The notes under the pieces are model-generated. The model saw only the letters and a program-made list of their open reading frames with translations, was not told where the DNA came from and did no database searches. Source: Mucor racemosus (taxonomy: Eukaryota; Mucoromycota; Mucoromycetes; Mucorales; Mucoraceae). From it: a stretch of 64,000 nt of DNA. Position numbers and translations under genes: made by a program. Shown piece after piece: positions 37,498 through 49,012 of the stretch. How positions within the stretch are numbered: the stretch's first letter is position 1; the number at the start of each line of letters is the position of its first letter. The stretch lies in the NCBI GenBank assembly GCA_027405735.1, contig JAPEHQ010000012.1, forward strand, positions 1,364,001 through 1,428,000, given 5' to 3'.

Positions 37498-37557
37498 CTA
37501 TAATGGAATGTTTAGTATATCGATGGATGGATGGATGGATGCATAGTATAGAATTAC
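37498..37557 (-). other. Probable 5' UTR intron of EF-1alpha
   Basis: On the minus strand a GTAATTC donor (37557) and a CATTATAG acceptor (37498) bound 60 bp with an ATATACTAAAC branch-like box, ending nine bases before the ATG. It contains an (ATCC)n run. Leader introns are common in fungal EF-1alpha genes and often raise expression. Confidence 0.65.
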
Positions 37558-37750
37558 CTTTTAGTGGATAGAAATTAGGGAGGGAACACAACACATCCCA
37601 AACATTTGGACCTATTTAAAGGAAAAAAAAAATTATTGCGTCTCTAGTCACATTTGGATACAAGAAGTCCCCAAACAATAAGCCACATCAAGGTACTAAG
37701 GTCTTTATTGAAGGGAATATATACATGAAATGTAAATCTAGTCTATTAAA

Positions 37751-39631
37751 TTAACCATCAAATACAGAGGGATCGATCTTGACGCCAAATTGTCTAAACA
37801 TCTAGAATTTAAAACGAGTAATTTGAGCAAATTGAAATGATTTATTTGGCGAAATATGTTACCTGGTCTTTCATTCTTTCATCCAGAATATCTTCTAATC
37901 CCCGTGCTTTGGTTCCAAAGATAAGTTTATTAGTTGCATCTCGGAATCGAACCATCCAGAAACTGAGACTCATTAAAAGTAAAGTGCATTCAAATACAAC
38001 AGATCTCCAACTGAGCCATGTACCTTTCTCTCGAGAAAGGCCGAGCACTGCCCAACGAGCCATGATATTGATACGATTGATTGGACTTCCAACAGCCTTA
38101 TTATTTGCTCTTACAATATTCATATTTCTAGAGATGAAAATTAATTCTTTGGGAAATAATGCTTGATCCTGTAAGAAATCCTTGATTCGCTCTTTCATAT
38201 GTGCTTGCAATTCGTACATGTCCTTGACATTTACTTGCTGATCTAAATGCACGGCCTTTTTACCCGAGAATGGTCGTTGTAATGTGATAGTAGCAAACAT
38301 TGTAGCATCATAAATGCCCCACTCTTTGCAAATTTCGGTCATTCTAGGCACATCTAGCATAAACAATGCCTCCCATAATTGGCAATATTCCAAACGAAAT
38401 CTGACATCTTGTTAATTCAGGAACACCTACCTCCAATGTCAATTATTACTTACTTTTCTGTCTCTTGAATGTATAAACCATGATCGATTAATACAACTTG
38501 TACTTGGCTCTTTTTATGAGGATTTTTTCTCACTAAAACATTTCCTGGATGTGGATCGCCTAATAAATATGTTTAGAGAAAATATTGCATATCAACTAGT
38601 AGATCCATTTCTTTTTTTTTTTTTTTTTTTTTTTTACCATGCACAAATCCACTTCGAAAAATTTGACTAGCAAATGCCTCGATAGCAGTTTTCATTGCAT
38701 CTACATAATCAATGTCCTTTTTATTCAATGCTTCCACATTTGTTAATTGAACACCATCAACCCATTCGCACACTAAAACTCTTTTTGATGTGTACTCATC
38801 ATACACTTTCGGAACATATACTCGATCTTTCAATGATTTTTCTTCTTGCAAATGCTTCCAAGCCCTTTTAGCATTACTATATAGGAATATGATGTCAATT
38901 GGGGCAATTTCCCAGCTAGATGAGTCCATTAATTACCTAGCTTCAATTTCAAAATCGGCTTCCATTCTCATATGCTCCTCAATATAATCACTTGACCATG
39001 ATAATGGCAAATCGAAAATACGTTCATATACCTTGAGCAAGATTCGAAAAGCCCCTAAATCCCAATTCATCTGCTTTTGAATGGCAGGTTTTTGAATTTT
39101 GACAGCGACTATATCACCATTTTTGAGTCTTGCTTTATGCACCTGAGCAATGGAGGCTGATGCAATTGGTGTCATATCGAATTCAGCAAATACTTCGCTC
39201 GGATGCTTTCCATTAAAATCTTCCTTAAACACGCGTTCCACAGACTCAAATGGAACAGCGGGAGCAGAATCAAATAAGCGCTTTGCTCTGATTTGATAGG
39301 CAATAGGTAGTATAGCTGCCTGTGTGCCAATAACCTGACCAATTTTAATATATAACCCACCATTCTGCTCAAATACATCAAAAATACGGTTTGCTACTCT
39401 TTGATGTAACTGCTCGATGTGAAGGCCATCCTCTGGTGTGTGTCCTGGTTTAAAATTGAGTTTATAATCAATTGCTAATGCAATACCATTATAAAAAGTT
39501 CTGAAATTTCTTCCAATAAGTTGCGCTTCTGTTCGTGAATCGTAAGCATAAATACCACCACCTATAATACTAGTTCCTAATGCTAGCTTAACTGGCCTTG
39601 AACGTAATAGTCTTTTCGTTAAAAAAGACAT
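37751..39631 (-). CDS. ABC1/ADCK-family atypical kinase (Mcp2/ADCK1-like)
   Basis: Five exons, 39631-38937, 38876-38638, 38559-38454, 38400-37863 and 37801-37751, give 542 aa. UbiB/ABC1 proteins are mitochondrial atypical kinase-fold ATPases linked to coenzyme Q distribution and lipid homeostasis. The family's KxGQ element is visible in NGGLYIKIGQVIGTQAAILP (about 90-109), the Ala-rich loop in ASASIAQVHKA, the nucleotide Lys in VAVKIQKP, the catalytic GDPHPGN spanning intron 2, and the metal-binding LIDHG. A basic N-terminus followed by a short hydrophobic stretch (LALGTSIIGGGIYAY) fits mitochondrial import and a membrane anchor. Overall closest in appearance to yeast Mcp2/Cqd2 or human ADCK1 (from memory). 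The last exon encodes only 16 residues. Intron 2 contains a 25-bp homopolymer. Confidence 0.9.
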
Positions 39632-39819
39632 GATTGAAATAATAAATAAAGGTATTAAAAAATAATTACTACGAACTTTTATGCTGTTGCATGCAGCTCA
39701 TCTTTAATATGTACGTCACTTTGCCCGTTCTCTCCGCGAATCTTGCCAATATTTAACCGTTTGTACCCCACATTTCTCTTCTTCTTTATCTTTTTCTCAT
39801 ATTTTTGAAAGCTATCACC

Positions 39820-41632
39820 ATGGCAACACGAAGAATCTTACCTATTCTTTTTCAAAGGAATAGCTATCTAGTGGTAAAATCAAATCCAATGTTGTCAAGG
39901 AGAATGGCATTATACACAACTTCATCTTTAAAGCGTTTTGCAGCCGTACCTGAACCAACAAGTATTGCCCTTGTCATACCAACTAACATACACATCAGCA
40001 CTAATTGAATGTTGTTTAGCAACTAACTCTTCTCGATCTGTGAATCAAGATAGTCATGATTCCACTAGGTATTTATGATTGCTATTGAAGATTTTCGTCG
40101 TTATTTAGTTGCACCCACTCATTTTATGGATTTCTAGAGCGGCCGAGATAAAGGATGCAAAATTAATATTTAATCAAGCGTGGAAAAATATTGAGGATCA
40201 TTATGGCAGAGAGAATATACATTTGCCTCGTGAGTTTATATTTTTAATGGGTGCACCTGGGTAATAAAAACAGCATTTCAATGTATGCTATACAATATAC
40301 TATACTATATATTCATTCACATTGCTATTTTAGATCTGGTAAAGGTACACATACTCCTTCTATCTTGCGTGCACGTGGCATCACCAACCCTCCTATTTCT
40401 GTTTCGCAATTACTTCAAGCACCAGAATGCAAAGAACTTATAAACCAAGGTCAAATGATATCAGACAGATATGTGATAGAATTAATTTTGCATGCCATGT
40501 TGGATTGTGATCCAACTGTTGGCGTTCTCGTGGATGGTTTTCCACGCACTGATATACAAGTAGAAGCACTCAAGTTATTATATGATCGCATGACAGAATT
40601 AAGACGTGAATTTTGGAACACAGACAGACGAGATCAATACCCGTGAGTAAATTTCTATTCTAGTTAGATGCACATTTTGTGCTCATCAAATATTACGATT
40701 AGCCGCCCAGTGTTTCGCATTTGTGTATTGTATGTAGATGAAGAAATTTCAGTGCAAAGACAGTTGGCAAGAGGTAGAAAGATTCGTCAACACAACCTCG
40801 AAGTAAAGAAATCAGGACAAGGTGTTTTCTGGGATGAGCGTGTTACAGATAATGATGAAAGCGTAAGTTTTAATAATTTCTATAAAACGTAATTGTTCAT
40901 TGTCATAATTTTTAGTTGATTCGTGAGAGGTACTCGATCTTCAAGGCTCATTACGGTTCACTATTAAAATTGTCTAAAATGTTTCCATTTCGTATGAAAT
41001 CGTCTTGTGATAAAGTATAATTTTAAAGCCTATTCATTTAACACGTTTACTTTGTATAGATTTGATCAATGCTACTGGATCTATAAAGGAAGTTTTACAG
41101 ATTATTCTCAAGGAATTTGAATATCAATCATCACTTGAATTGGATTCAGATACTTTTGATTCAATTTCTCATATTCCAGTCGCTACTCAAATCGGCATTC
41201 ACGCTCGTCAAGATTTAATTAGTCGATTGGAGCATTATCAAGATATTGAGCCAGATTTGTTACACAAAGCAATTAAATTCATTGATACAAATGTGATTCC
41301 TCAAGTTCATCGCCATTCTATTAGTGGACATGCTAATATTAGAAGGTAAGTAATACTAGAGGTTTCTGGTTTTTTACTAGGAAGTTACTGATATCATTTG
41401 GTATACAAATAGCGAGGAACCTTTGTTGGGAAATGATCATTTCGCCGCCATTGTGATGGATGTATTATCTGAGCGTGGATATCATGTATCATTTGATAGA
41501 CGTGTACATCATGTACCAGTTCAAATTGATTTAAAAACTGGAAAAATTGAGTTAGATACACATCATATTTATTTATTAACAGTCGAATATCCTAAACATT
41601 ACATTCGCGCTTTAGAGCAAAAGTTTAACTAA
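39820..41632 (+). CDS. Adenylate kinase-type protein with long C-terminal extension
   Basis: Eight exons, 39820-39961, 40020-40068, 40138-40260, 40334-40642, 40703-40862, 40916-41006, 41060-41345 and 41413-41632, give 459 aa. The NMP-kinase core starts at the canonical P-loop GAPGSGKGT (about residue 103) and continues with VDGFPRT and a lid-like segment RGRKIRQHN. Adenylate kinases interconvert 2 ADP with ATP and AMP. The N-terminus is basic and Ser/Thr-rich, as in mitochondrial presequences. The ~170 C-terminal residues (ELDSDTFDSISHIPVAT, then DTNVIPQVHRHSISGHA and a final beta-rich part) are not found in ordinary Adk1/Adk2. They recall plant-type organellar adenylate kinases (memory, unverified). 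The sixth exon uses a GTGATA donor that phase requires. Confidence 0.8.
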
Positions 41633-42669
41633 TAAAGTAAAAGTATATAATGTTACTTGTTTGATCTGAAAATAAACCAATATACATATATATATATTAT
41701 ATATATATATATATCCAGCATTCATACATATATTCAATCAATGCGGTATATTAGTATTCGACCCCCCCCCCTAGATCTCAAAAATAGTCTAATAATAATA
41801 TATAATTAAGATTTAAATTTCAGAATTCCTGCTTTCGATTATTGACATACATTAATGTTTTCATAGATTTTAGGACTAAGATACACTGAATTAAGGTGTT
41901 ATCAAAGTAATTTAAATTAAAACATTAGTTTGTATTATATATGTAGCGCAAAAAATATTACTGATTTTAATAACTGCAATTATAAATATTAAAAAATGAC
42001 AGATGACTGTTTTAATCAATTAATCAAATAGCATTAAGCTTTTAATGTATGCAATATTGCTTTTATTTACAGTATGTCACTCAATCCCAATTGCATTCTT
42101 TATGGAAAAAATTGAGAAATATACATTATATTCTCGGAATTACTTTAGTCTTTTGATTATGCCATTACGTAATTTTGATTACACTCTCCATGCTGCAAAA
42201 AAGTAACACACAAATTTCCAACAAGCCAAAAAAGGCGCGTTTTTTTCCTACGATTTAATTAGCAAATTGATGAGATGTTAAAAGTATATCTCTTCGTACT
42301 GTTACAGCTGTAGTATGTATTTTGAATATTACAGCTTATTTGGATCAACATTCATTAATTTCAAGCATTTCTCCAGTTATTACATTTTTTCCAAGCAGAA
42401 GAAATGGCTTCGTTTCAAAAACGTGTCCAAAAACCCTTCAAAAATAGCTGTTAGCTAATGAAATCAAGATATGTTCTTTCTAAATCTACTGTCCATTAAG
42501 TGCAATTTCAAATTTTAATTTTGAACCATTATTTGATTTTGTAAAAATTTTCAAAGAATATCTGAAACAATTCGTATAAAATAGTCTAAACGTTTAAACA
42601 AGTGCAATTTTTCATTCCTTCATTTTCACAGCAACTCGGGGAGGCTGACTTTTTTGTGATTCTGTAGAT

Positions 42670-43034
42670 TAGGATTGGGCTTCGATTCGAGTTTAAATCG
42701 AGTTTTAATGGAAACGGCCATTCGATTCGAGTTGGAAAACGGCCCGTTTTTTTGTAATCCAGGTAAAACACGGGGTGGGGGCAAGTATTGGTTCGCCTTA
42801 AGGAGGCTGTTAATAGCAGTCTTGTCAAGTTAATATGGGATTATGAATTGATAATAGCATATTTGACAATTTCACAGCTTGAAGTATTTTTTCAATCCTG
42901 TTTTCGAGTTTAGCTGACGACAGAAAAAAAACGAAACTCGAATATCATCCTCATTCGAGTTTGCATAAAAAACGGCCCGTTAAAGCAGTCAAACTCGGTT
43001 AACCGTAATACGATGTGTTGTTTGTGAAATCCTA
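42670..43034. mobile_element. hAT-like MITE, 365 bp
   Basis: Bounded by the 8-bp direct repeat CTGTAGAT (42662-42669 and 43035-43042). The ends are TAGGATT and AATCCTA, a 7-bp terminal inverted repeat. An 8-bp duplication with short TIRs starting TA is the hAT signature. The inside is rich in subterminal TTCGATTCGAG and ACGGCCCG words and has no transposase ORF, so it is non-autonomous. Confidence 0.75.
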
Positions 43035-44009
43035 CTGTAGATTAACATTAGAAGTACCTGCCATTGCAATAGGAAGTCGTTTGGATCCATATTCGTCGAG
43101 CACTGATGAACTTACTGTGTCTTACCAAAACTAATAAGAATTAGACAACAAGAGTAAAAGGTGTAGTTTTATTCAATGTAGAGAATGAGATTTTATATAA
43201 TAAAAGAGATTATCAAGTGATACAGCAGCCGTTAATAGTGCAACAATAATAATATCCTGATAATACGACTACTGTAGGGCTATATCTAGATTCTGATATA
43301 ATAACATACTGACCATAGCGGGCGTAAATAGCAAGATAGCAAGTAGCCAACTTGTTGCACAAACTCACCAAATGCATAATGACCCATGAAAGAGGGTATC
43401 TGAAATACTTGTAGTGCCTATTCATATATATATCCATAAAAAGTGACAGCTTACTTGGATCAGTATTCATAGAAATCAAATTAAATTTTTTTTGCTTCAA
43501 AAAATTTGCGCAGTAAGCTATAGGTACACATTGGCAATGGTTTTCTCAACACACAGTAGGTTGTGGATGTTGCTTTTTGAGATTAGCATGTCAAAGATGT
43601 GTCCCTACTCTCATGTAAAGTTGGAAGTCATTAGAATCGAAATTTGCTGAGATAGGGTTTTTGTTATAGATTTTTTACAGTTGTAGTAAAAAGTAGGTTT
43701 CAGATTGTTTTTAATGGTTTCGAATGTTTTTGCCCAATATTAAATTGAATCGCGTAAAATCTTAAGAACATGTAAATTTACTCAATAATACATTGATATC
43801 TCTGGGAAAATAGAAATATTAATACCAGATATTGACCAAAAATGACCTATAATTAATTATTAAAAATTGAGCACCTATATTGAGGCTTAATTTTTTGTAT
43901 TCAACAGGTAGGTCTAACTCTACGCTACTCTGTAATTTTTGTTTCGGCAAAAAGTATTGATTTTTCGTCGAGATAATCAAAATAATAGTTCTTATCACAG
44001 CTTAAACCC

Positions 44010-45033
44010 TGTTGTATTCCACCTACTAGTATCATACATTATCACCTTCTACAGTATCAATACATCTTACAATCTATTGACTACGACATGTATTGAAGTG
44101 CAAGTCTTGATATCGGATATAAGAAACTCCTAGCATACCAAGTTTAATCCAGTAATTACCAAGAACGCTTGGACCTCAATTATGACACCACATTATTTCA
44201 TCCCAGCAGTTAACCAATCAAGTAGTTATCAAATCAACATCCAAGCATATTTAGCGCAGCATTGAAACAACACAACTCACAAGCTCTGCAAGAACGGTTA
44301 AATTATGATTGATCCATTTCAATCCATAGATTACTATCAAACAGATCCAATAGTTCAATAGTGCCTTAAATTACATCTCAGGATCTCAATGTGAAATCAA
44401 TATAAAAGGCCATACTTTTACATAAGTATAAAAGACGAGCCGAGCCTAGGACGAGCTTGACCAAAGCTCGCCACAACGAGCCGAGCTTTGTATCACTCGA
44501 GCTCGAGCCGAGCTTTAATAAAAGCTCGTTTGACAAAGACGAGTTTTTGACTTTTTTTTAAAAAGCTCGTTTGAGAAAGACGAGCTTTTGACTTCTTTTT
44601 AAAAAGTTCAAATTTAAATAATAATTAGTAAATGCTATGACATTATTACTTTAGATAATTGTCAATTGACATTCATAAGTTTGCTTTACTTTAGATATTT
44701 GTCACTGGAAAGGTAAAATAAAGCTCGCATTGAGATGATGAGTTTTAGTCGCTGCATAAAAAAGCTCGTTTGGGGTAAACGAGCTCTAGTCACGCGCAAA
44801 AAAAAGCTCGTCGAGGTTGAACGAGCTTTTTTGTAAGCTCGTCTAACTTTAACGAGCCTTGAGAAAAGCTCGGCTGCATAAAAAAGGCTCGGCTCGTTTA
44901 ATATCACTACTTTTACATCTAAATAAACGATATCTTGTTTTTATTATACAGTCGAAGAACTGATTAATTACTCATTCTTTTATAATTGTATTCTTTTTTA
45001 AGTACTATTTATCAATCCTGAAAATATACGACA
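44010..45033 (+). mobile_element. Solo LTR (interrupted by a MITE)
   Basis: Starts TGTTGTAT and ends ATACGACA, so it has TG...CA termini with short inverted similarity. It is flanked by the 5-bp duplication AACCC (44005-44009 and 45034-45038). Without the nested MITE and its duplicated target it is about 529 bp. A TATAAAAGG promoter-like element (44401) and AATAAA (44921) support the + orientation. No internal retroelement genes remain, as expected after LTR-LTR recombination. Confidence 0.78.
44423..44909. mobile_element. hAT-like MITE nested in the solo LTR, 487 bp
   Basis: Flanked by the 8-bp duplication CTTTTACA (44415-44422 and 44910-44917); chance matches extend it to 11 bp. A 13-bp perfect inverted pair, ACGAGCCGAGCCT (44435-44447) and AGGCTCGGCTCGT (44885-44897), lies 12 bp inside each end, and both ends start with TA. 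The interior repeats AAGCTCGTTTGA/GAGCTTTT-type words many times, as hAT subterminal repeats do. No transposase. Confidence 0.78.
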
Positions 45034-46860
45034 AACCCTATAGTAACGGGGCTCCAAAATCAATTCGAAAAAAAACGATCAAAAATGATTCAAAAAACAA
45101 AATTGTTTAAATGCTCATGAACTGTAACGTAAGTAGACTTAGCGTATTAAATGGTTTTTGTACAGTTTTAAGTTCTGCATCCATCTATATAAAATTTGAA
45201 AAACCTTTTCACGTAAAATTTTGCGCAAAATGCAATTGAAATTTTGGAGGTTTTTTGAAGATACACGTCACTTTTTATAAGCATATTTAAAATATAATAA
45301 ACTGAAATAATGCGCAAAAAAATTATCTATCGATTGAGCTATTGCAAAATCTTGTAGCTGCATTATTTGTAGAGGAAACAACATTTTTGTCAAAAAATTT
45401 TTCTGTTTCAGAATTTGGGATGAGGGTATACAAGGGGAAAATGGACGCCAGAAATGGAGGTACCTTTTTGTATACATTTTTGAGAATATCTCCATGAAAA
45501 ATCAATATTTTGAAAAACTCTAAATTGGATCTGAGAGAGCTCAACGAGCTGAATGACATGAATGAAAAAAAAATGTTGCTCAATTTACCCAATATTTTGA
45601 AAGCAACTATAGAAATGCCCAAACAAATGAAAAAAAAATAAAAGTGCTCAGAATTTTTTTATATTGAAATATGTTACAGAGCAGTTCAAAACAAGTAAAT
45701 TTTATTATTGGAAGGTGGTAGTATAGCTTAATTTTTTCTGGAGATATGAAGCCTCAAAGTTTTCAATCCATTAGCAGTAAAATACGCGTAAAAAATCCGA
45801 AACCTTAGCACTCAAAAATTAATACCAACTGCAAAAAGTAGGATATTTCCGGATACTTATTTTTGGATTAAAGCTGAACATCTTAGGTACATTGGCATAT
45901 AATTTTTTCTTGGTGTTATTCAGTGAAAAAAAAAGTAGAGCAGGGATGAAAAATGTGACCCAGTTTTCAAGGAAAAAACAGTGGATTTCACGCGTTTTTG
46001 AGTCTTTTGTGAGATATAAAATAAATTTATGAAGAGGCAGCATAACGCGACCTGTTTAATAATGTCTCAGGTATATCCTAAAAATTATTTAGTATAAAAT
46101 TAGTTATAGAAAAGTGGGTACGCTCCAATTTCGAAGATTGAGAGCTTTGAAAATCAAATTTCTTGAAATTTAATTTTCCTCAAACAGATACCAAAAGAAA
46201 TGTTCATTATTTAATATGGAATGTTAAGAATTATTTGATGGACATGGCAATTGTGATTAATAAAATATTTTGATAGGCTTAAAAAGACTATTCCAAACAC
46301 AATATCAGGTAGTATAAAATTTATTTACAATGCAACTTTTGTTAGAATGGATTGCAAATTGCAGCAAATTGTTATGGTGAACCAAAGCAATTATAATAAA
46401 TGCTACACTGAAATGCATGCAAATTTTTTGTTGGAAAATAGAATTTAAATTTGTGCATTATGATCTTGAAAATATTTAAAGTTAGTAGAGAATATGCAGG
46501 TTTAAAAACCGAAATTTTTACATTTTTTAACATGATATTATGTGATGAAGGCAAACTTGAGAAGCAATTCAAGTGACGGTAGCATTTGAAGCTACTTGTT
46601 AATAGTATTAAACGTTTTGAATTGTCTGCTAATATATATATATATATATACAAAAATTTGCTTATTTTGTATATACTTTCAGTATGATAGAAATAGTTAG
46701 AATCAATGTGTATACAGTAATTCGTATAATTTAGATGTGGTCAAGTAGCATTGTAATAAGCTTTAAATTTTTCAAAAATGTTTATTTGAAATAATCAAAT
46801 ATATAATAGACCATAAAATATGGAATTAATCAGATCTTATATATAAGAAAGAGCAACAAA

Positions 46861-48190
46861 TTAAAAGTGGGATTGATGTTCCTTCTTCCAATTGAGAAAG
46901 TCTTGTTTCAAAGTTTGCTTAATGTCATCACCAGCAAAGATGGCATCAATGGAGCGAAGAGTGATAATAAAAAGCTCCTCTTTATTCAAGTTGAATGTTT
47001 CGGCAGCGAGTCTATATTCGTTGGAGGATTCGGAGAAAAAGACACCCTTATCATCAGTCTATAACACGAAAAGATCAGATCAATGTATACTGGATTAATA
47101 CACAAAAACGAAAGTGAGCATATACTTACACATAAAATGAAAGGATGCTTTTCAACCAAAAGTTCTTTGATATGATGTTCTTCAAAAGTTTTTACAGTTT
47201 TACAAAGAATATTTGAAGTCATGCAAATTTCGACAGGAATATTTTGACCATAAATAGCTTTTCTACAATAGTCATCTAAAAAGGTTGCATGACCCAAACG
47301 ATCGGGTTGAATGGATAATAAAGAAGGTGATTCAGAAACGTTCTCTTGGATTTCATTAAAATGCAATGTTAATGGAAATCCATGTTGCTTTGCTCTTTCA
47401 AATGCAGGTCTCAAATTCTCAAAAAGACCTACTTTGACATCACCACAAAGATCAACCCCCACAACACCTTGAGATCGGAAGGCTAATGCCAAATCAACGA
47501 CCTCTTGTGCTTCATCTAAATTATTCCGGCGATCAATTGAAACAATCAATTTGACAATAATGTCATCTCTAGCTTCTTGGATCACAGATGTTACAGCGGA
47601 AAGGTACGATTGTTTGGTCATGCCTTTGATGGCATAAACAATTTTATTATTTTTTTTTGTATTAAAAAACCCTCTACACAACTCTGCCCTGAAATCTTAC
47701 CTGTTTCATCGTTCTTTCTAGGGGTTGTTCTCAACTCCAAATACTTGACATTGTCTTTGGCAAATTCATCGATAATATTACGAGTAGCAATGCGAATGCT
47801 TTCTTCATCATCAGTGAGTTGATAAATGAACTTGAATAAAGGAAAGAAACTATGCAATAGTTTTAGAATTTATTGCCATGGTAACAATGATAAAATTAGT
47901 TTTTACTCGTCAATTTTATCCAAAGAATCAGGGATTTGAAAGCTGGCTAATTCAGGCTTTGCTGCCTTCTTTCTCTCAACGAGTTCACGCATAGTAGCAG
48001 GACTCAAGCTACCATTGAGGTGAGCATGAAGTTCTACCTTGGGGAGTTGAACACAGAATTGAGATAAAGAAAGTGCAGACATTTGATGGTATGAGGTGAA
48101 GAGAAATGGACGCAGTGTATTGCTAATTTGTAGCATTTTATACTTTAGTTTCCGCAGCGTGGCAGCTGATGAATTCAATGACTGACTCAT
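46861..48190 (-). CDS. Adenosine deaminase-like protein (ADAL type)
   Basis: Four exons, 48190-47907, 47849-47701, 47623-47130 and 47058-46861, give 374 aa. ADAL enzymes deaminate N6-methyl-AMP and related nucleotides to IMP. The TIM-barrel metal site is complete: PKVELHAHLNGS (HxH), GVDLCGD, LHFNEI (catalytic Glu region), RLGHA and TDDKG (the Asp pair). The MTSNI segment before the DD strand is also typical. The start is uncertain. The first in-frame ATG (48190) adds 36 residues before MSALSLSQFC at 48082, and the shorter start would match human ADAL better in length. The third exon's acceptor is a weak ATCAAAG. Convergent with no near neighbour; divergently placed about 0.8 kb from the OSBP gene. 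Confidence 0.9.
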
Positions 48191-49012
48191 GTTACTGCTG
48201 ATGCTGCGGCAATATCTGTACAATTATCATCCATAGCAAAGATGGTTGTGGAATACTGAAAGTGTCTCACTGCATGAAGCTTGTACAGTAATATTTATTT
48301 CCCCTAGTTTATTTCTACCCCAGTACCTTTCTTTTGATTTCACAACCTTATACGTCCATGATTTGTTTGTTTTTTTTTATTTGATGTGAAGAGTAAAACC
48401 TTTCCCGCCAACATTCCAGCGGGATACTAATGTCTTTCTTTGTATGATTTACATCATTTTGGTAAGCAATAATTGACAACAATGAGCCTATAAAGTATTC
48501 TTAAATATCGTAGTTATAATCCTGATTATGAGTAGTAGATTATATATTTAATAATGGTCCAACGTGGCCTATTTCCGTTAAAGAGATATCTGTGATTTAA
48601 AACACATTGCAGATGAAGTTTACATTTTACAAATAAGCCACTCCAAACGGAAGAAAGTTGCACATAAAACGAATTCTGCCTCGATATCCGGTGTAATTTT
48701 TCGTCCATTACTCAAATTAAGCAACAAAAGAAAAACTTAAATGATGGGGTTAATTAAAGGATTATATCTACATATATTGAAATTTGATTTCTGCAGTATT
48801 TAATCTGCAATGTCAAAGATACAGCAGGTTAAAAATTTATGTGCACTTACGTATTTATATGCTGCCATGTTCAAAAAAAGGCAATCCTGCTTTAGACATA
48901 CAAAACCTTGTCTAACAGTAGAAACTCCGGATTGATATCCATATCATGAAATTCCGTTTCGATTTTCTTTTTCTCTCTTTTTTTTTTTCTTTTATAAAAT
49001 ATTATATAAAAA
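48191..49012. other. Divergent promoter region
   Basis: Sits between the ADAL gene (-) and the OSBP gene (+). No coding signal. A CT-rich stretch at 48960-48995 precedes the OSBP start. Confidence 0.5.

Larger units (their letters stand above)
43600..46250 (+). repeat. R2 repeat, copy 2 (interrupted)
   Basis: Matches copies 1 and 3 from about 43600 to 44009 and again from 45034 to about 46250. The break falls inside the block reading CAGCTTAAACCCT/TATAGTAACGGGG, where the solo LTR has inserted. The shared small ORF is broken here by CGA to TGA (ISPRK becomes ISP-stop-K near 45497). Confidence 0.8.
41633..46860. other. Mobile-element-rich intergenic block
   Basis: Contains a (TA)n run near 41684-41713, a poly-C run near 41762-41772, two hAT-like MITEs, a solo LTR and R2 copy 2, all listed separately. 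The remaining AT-rich sequence shows no gene. Confidence 0.6.

Noticed and set aside
41684..41713. (TA)n run as a replication origin or hairpin terminator
   Set aside because: Similar TA runs occur at many places in the window (11.6, 24.1, 46.6 kb). Nothing supports a special role.
44686..44907. 73-codon ORF inside the nested MITE
   Set aside because: Made from the repeated GCTCG words of the element; not a transposase.
44010..45033. Complete LTR retrotransposon
   Set aside because: Only one LTR is present and no gag/pol coding sequence lies in the block, so it is a solo LTR.
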